Below, piece after piece: positions 6,395-7,321 of a stretch of DNA of 7,321 nt (within the stretch, counting starts at the first letter, position 1; each line of letters opens with the position of its first letter). The notes under the pieces are model-generated. The model did not search any database, had not been told where the DNA came from, and saw nothing but the letters and a program-made list of their open reading frames with translations. The stretch is from Verrucomicrobia subdivision 3 bacterium UBA7542. Its GTDB lineage: Bacteria; Verrucomicrobiota; Verrucomicrobiia; Limisphaerales; UBA11358. The DNA lies in contig DLMG01000299.1 in the NCBI GenBank assembly GCA_002479245.1, forward strand, positions 1-7,321. The letters are read 5' to 3'. The translations under genes were made by a program, and so were the position numbers.

Positions 6395-6661
6395 TCAACC
6401 AAAAATGTCAGCGGGCAATTGGAATCTGCGGATAATCGCCTTCAACATTCCCTTGCCCACGTCTTGCCCTTTATGGAACGTCAGGGGAAAACATTCGGAA
6501 CGGCCATTAACATCGGGATGATAAATCATCCTCTCCGACCCTTTGCCCCGTTTGTTATTAAAAACAAAACGCGGATCGTGGTCGTGCAGAATGCGAAGAA
6601 CATCTTGTGGCTTTTGCGGTCTAGGCACAAACGGGGGTTGGTTCAAATGTCGGCTTGACAT
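6395..6661 (-). CDS. hicA: HicA-like protein (mRNA interferase fold), catalytic His replaced
   Basis: An 88-residue protein from ATG 6661 resembling HicA/YcfA toxins, small double-stranded-RNA-binding-fold proteins that cleave mRNA when free of antitoxin. The core is KPQDVLRILHDHDPRFVF (about residues 17-34), then GKGSER (39-44), MIYHPDVNGR, and a C-terminal GMLKAIIRRFQLPADIF that matches the family's closing helix. HicA toxins usually carry GSH; here the expected catalytic His position is Glu43. The gene follows hicB and overlaps its end by 41 bases. The frame stays open up to a TTG at 6712, but ATG 6661 is preferred. A GTG at 6628 would start closer to the domain and overlap by only 8 bases. 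It may be an inactive toxin, a variant using another residue, or an RNA-binding HicA relative. Confidence 0.75.
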   Translation of the reverse strand: MSSRHLNQPPFVPRPQKPQDVLRILHDHDPRFVFNNKRGKGSERMIYHPDVNGRSECFPLTFHKGQDVGKGMLKAIIRRFQLPADIFG

Positions 6662-7016
6662 CACTATGTGAACGTTTCCGCATGGCTTCAATATCGTCTG
6701 TTCCAAAGACAAGGGTTTTAGCGCGAATTTTTATGCTTCCGCATTTGCCGGTGGCTATGCCTTGCAAAGTGGCCGCATGAACTTTTTCCCACTCATCAAA
6801 AAATTCTTGCGGGGCTTTGAAATCAGTCAGGTGAAGTTGCCGTTTCTGTATGGCAAAAGAAATTTGATTTTGCATTAAATTGGCGACTTCCTCAACTGCC
6901 TCTTTTTCTGTATCGCCGTAGGCAACTAAATCCATTTCCAAAGCATGAGCGACATGCTGATCCCCGTCGCGGGTGATAAGAAGCCTAACTTGAAAATCGT
7001 AGATGCGGGATTCCAT
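6621..7016 (-). CDS. hicB: HicB-like antitoxin
   Basis: A 131-residue protein with the HicB N-terminal fold (a degenerate RNase H-like domain). It opens MESRIYDFQVRLLITRDGDQ, continues HVAHALEMDLVAYGDTEKEAVEEVANLM and ends the fold near residue 57. HicB proteins bind and block their HicA partner and many repress the operon. The C-terminal 70 residues carry no ribbon-helix-helix or HTH that I can recognise, so autoregulation would need another feature. Start choice: ATG 7016 has AGGA in GCAGGA eight bases upstream. A GTG at 7067 in frame adds 17 polar residues and looks too early. It is the first gene of a two-gene operon, so the order is antitoxin then toxin. Confidence 0.8.
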   Translation of the reverse strand: MESRIYDFQVRLLITRDGDQHVAHALEMDLVAYGDTEKEAVEEVANLMQNQISFAIQKRQLHLTDFKAPQEFFDEWEKVHAATLQGIATGKCGSIKIRAKTLVFGTDDIEAMRKRSHSDVKPTFEPTPVCA

Positions 7017-7095
7017 TTTTCGTGTCCTGCTGTTCGTTTCGTTAGTTTTAGTTTCAGGGCGGGACACGCCGTATCTCTATGTCCCACTACTCAGC

Positions 7096-7124
7096 AATGT
7101 CGCAAGTAACATACCAGGTGTCAA
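7096..7124 (-). promoter_or_regulatory. candidate promoter of the hicB-hicA operon
   Basis: On the minus strand a perfect -35 box TTGACA (7124 down to 7119) is followed after 17 bases by GACATT (7101 to 7096), a poor -10 match (three of six). Transcription would start near 7090, leaving a leader of about 70 bases before ATG 7016. The strong -35 and weak -10 would fit a promoter needing control or activation. Confidence 0.35.
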
Positions 7125-7139
7125 TACTTTATTTGCGCT

Positions 7140-7158
7140 GTCACTTTGCATAAGTGAC
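7140..7158. promoter_or_regulatory. inverted repeat upstream of the hicBA promoter, candidate operator
   Basis: GTCACTT (7140-7146) and AAGTGAC (7152-7158) are perfect 7-bp inverted arms separated by TGCAT. The right arm also belongs to an overlapping near-palindrome ATAAGT-G-ACTTAT. It lies 15 bases upstream of the -35 box. A 10-bp direct repeat TCAATACTTT (7121-7130 and 7165-7174) flanks it. The arrangement suits an operator for a dimeric regulator; function is inferred. Confidence 0.35.
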
Positions 7159-7208
7159 TTATATTCAATACTTTGAATAAATTACGAGAAAATAATGCGT
7201 AATGTAAT

Positions 7209-7235
7209 AGTTGGCTCCATTAAATGGAGCCAACT
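7209..7235. repeat. 27-base perfect inverted repeat
   Basis: AGTTGGCTCCAT (7209-7220) and ATGGAGCCAACT (7224-7235) are perfect 12-bp arms around TAA, and the inner T/A bases could extend pairing. As RNA this is a stable hairpin on either strand. No T-tract follows on either side, so it is not a clear rho-independent terminator. It separates the hicBA control region from the gene beyond the right edge. Confidence 0.6.
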
Positions 7236-7321
7236 CCCAGCAACGACCCGCGCCTACACGCTCAAAAAAGGCCGCACAATTTGGCGTTTCATGGCCCAGT
7301 AGGGCGCGGTTTTCGACAGAG

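Noticed and set aside
6119..6658. A 179-codon plus-strand frame starting at GTG 6119
   Set aside because: Its right half is antisense to hicA, its left half has no recognisable protein sequence and crosses a G9 run, and no ribosome binding site precedes it. Treated as a chance open frame.
6662..6712. Upstream TTG start for HicA at 6712
   Set aside because: It would overlap hicB by 92 bases and adds residues outside the HicA fold; ATG 6661 or GTG 6628 is more likely.
7224..7321. An open frame from ATG 7224 to the right edge, and a 35-codon frame 7195-7302
   Set aside because: Both are short, run through the palindrome, show no recognisable protein sequence and lack a convincing ribosome binding site. 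A gene could begin here but this window cannot show it.

Overview
The window starts inside a chromosomal housekeeping gene, guaA (GMP synthase, minus strand, running off the left edge). A compact mobile element about 5 kb long lies next to it, facing away. The right end holds a gene-free stretch and a HicB/HicA-type toxin-antitoxin pair on the minus strand. The organism cannot be named from this sequence. The GuaA sequence, the moderately high GC, frequent GTG/TTG starts, the scarcity of strong Shine-Dalgarno sites and the BT4734-type primase together fit an environmental bacterium of the Planctomycetota-Verrucomicrobiota group. That is an inference with modest confidence.

Layout. 1-812 (minus): N-terminal 270 residues of GuaA. 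813-914: divergent intergenic region with a tandem 10-bp repeat and a good sigma70-like promoter for the integrase. 915-2105: tyrosine recombinase. 2102-2824: a 240-residue protein I do not recognise, translationally coupled to the integrase. 2820-2871: a perfect 16-bp palindrome followed by a second promoter. 2880-3092: small excisionase-like helix-turn-helix protein. 3089-3241: small basic protein coupled to it. 3228-5498: 756-residue primase-helicase with a BT4734/VirE-N type primase domain, a PriCT-like linker and a C-terminal AAA+/SF3-like ATPase. 5506-5598: iteron-like inverted repeats around an AT-rich core. 5629-5781: a small ORF. 5782-6394: no convincing gene. 6395-7016 (minus): hicB followed by hicA, with a promoter and palindromes upstream to 7235.

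How it fits together. Integrase, a small HTH regulator/excisionase, a primase-helicase and an adjacent repeat cluster resembling a replication origin are the minimal kit of an integrated plasmid or phage-satellite-like element that excises and replicates using host polymerase. No capsid, conjugation or known defence gene is visible. The two promoter candidates place the transcription start on or within a few bases of the start codon (leaderless mRNAs). The palindrome between the two transcription units is a natural candidate operator for the HTH protein. The right boundary is not certain: an 11-bp direct repeat (833-843 and 5888-5898) brackets the genes but could be chance. The HicBA pair may be a neighbouring island gene pair or host DNA.
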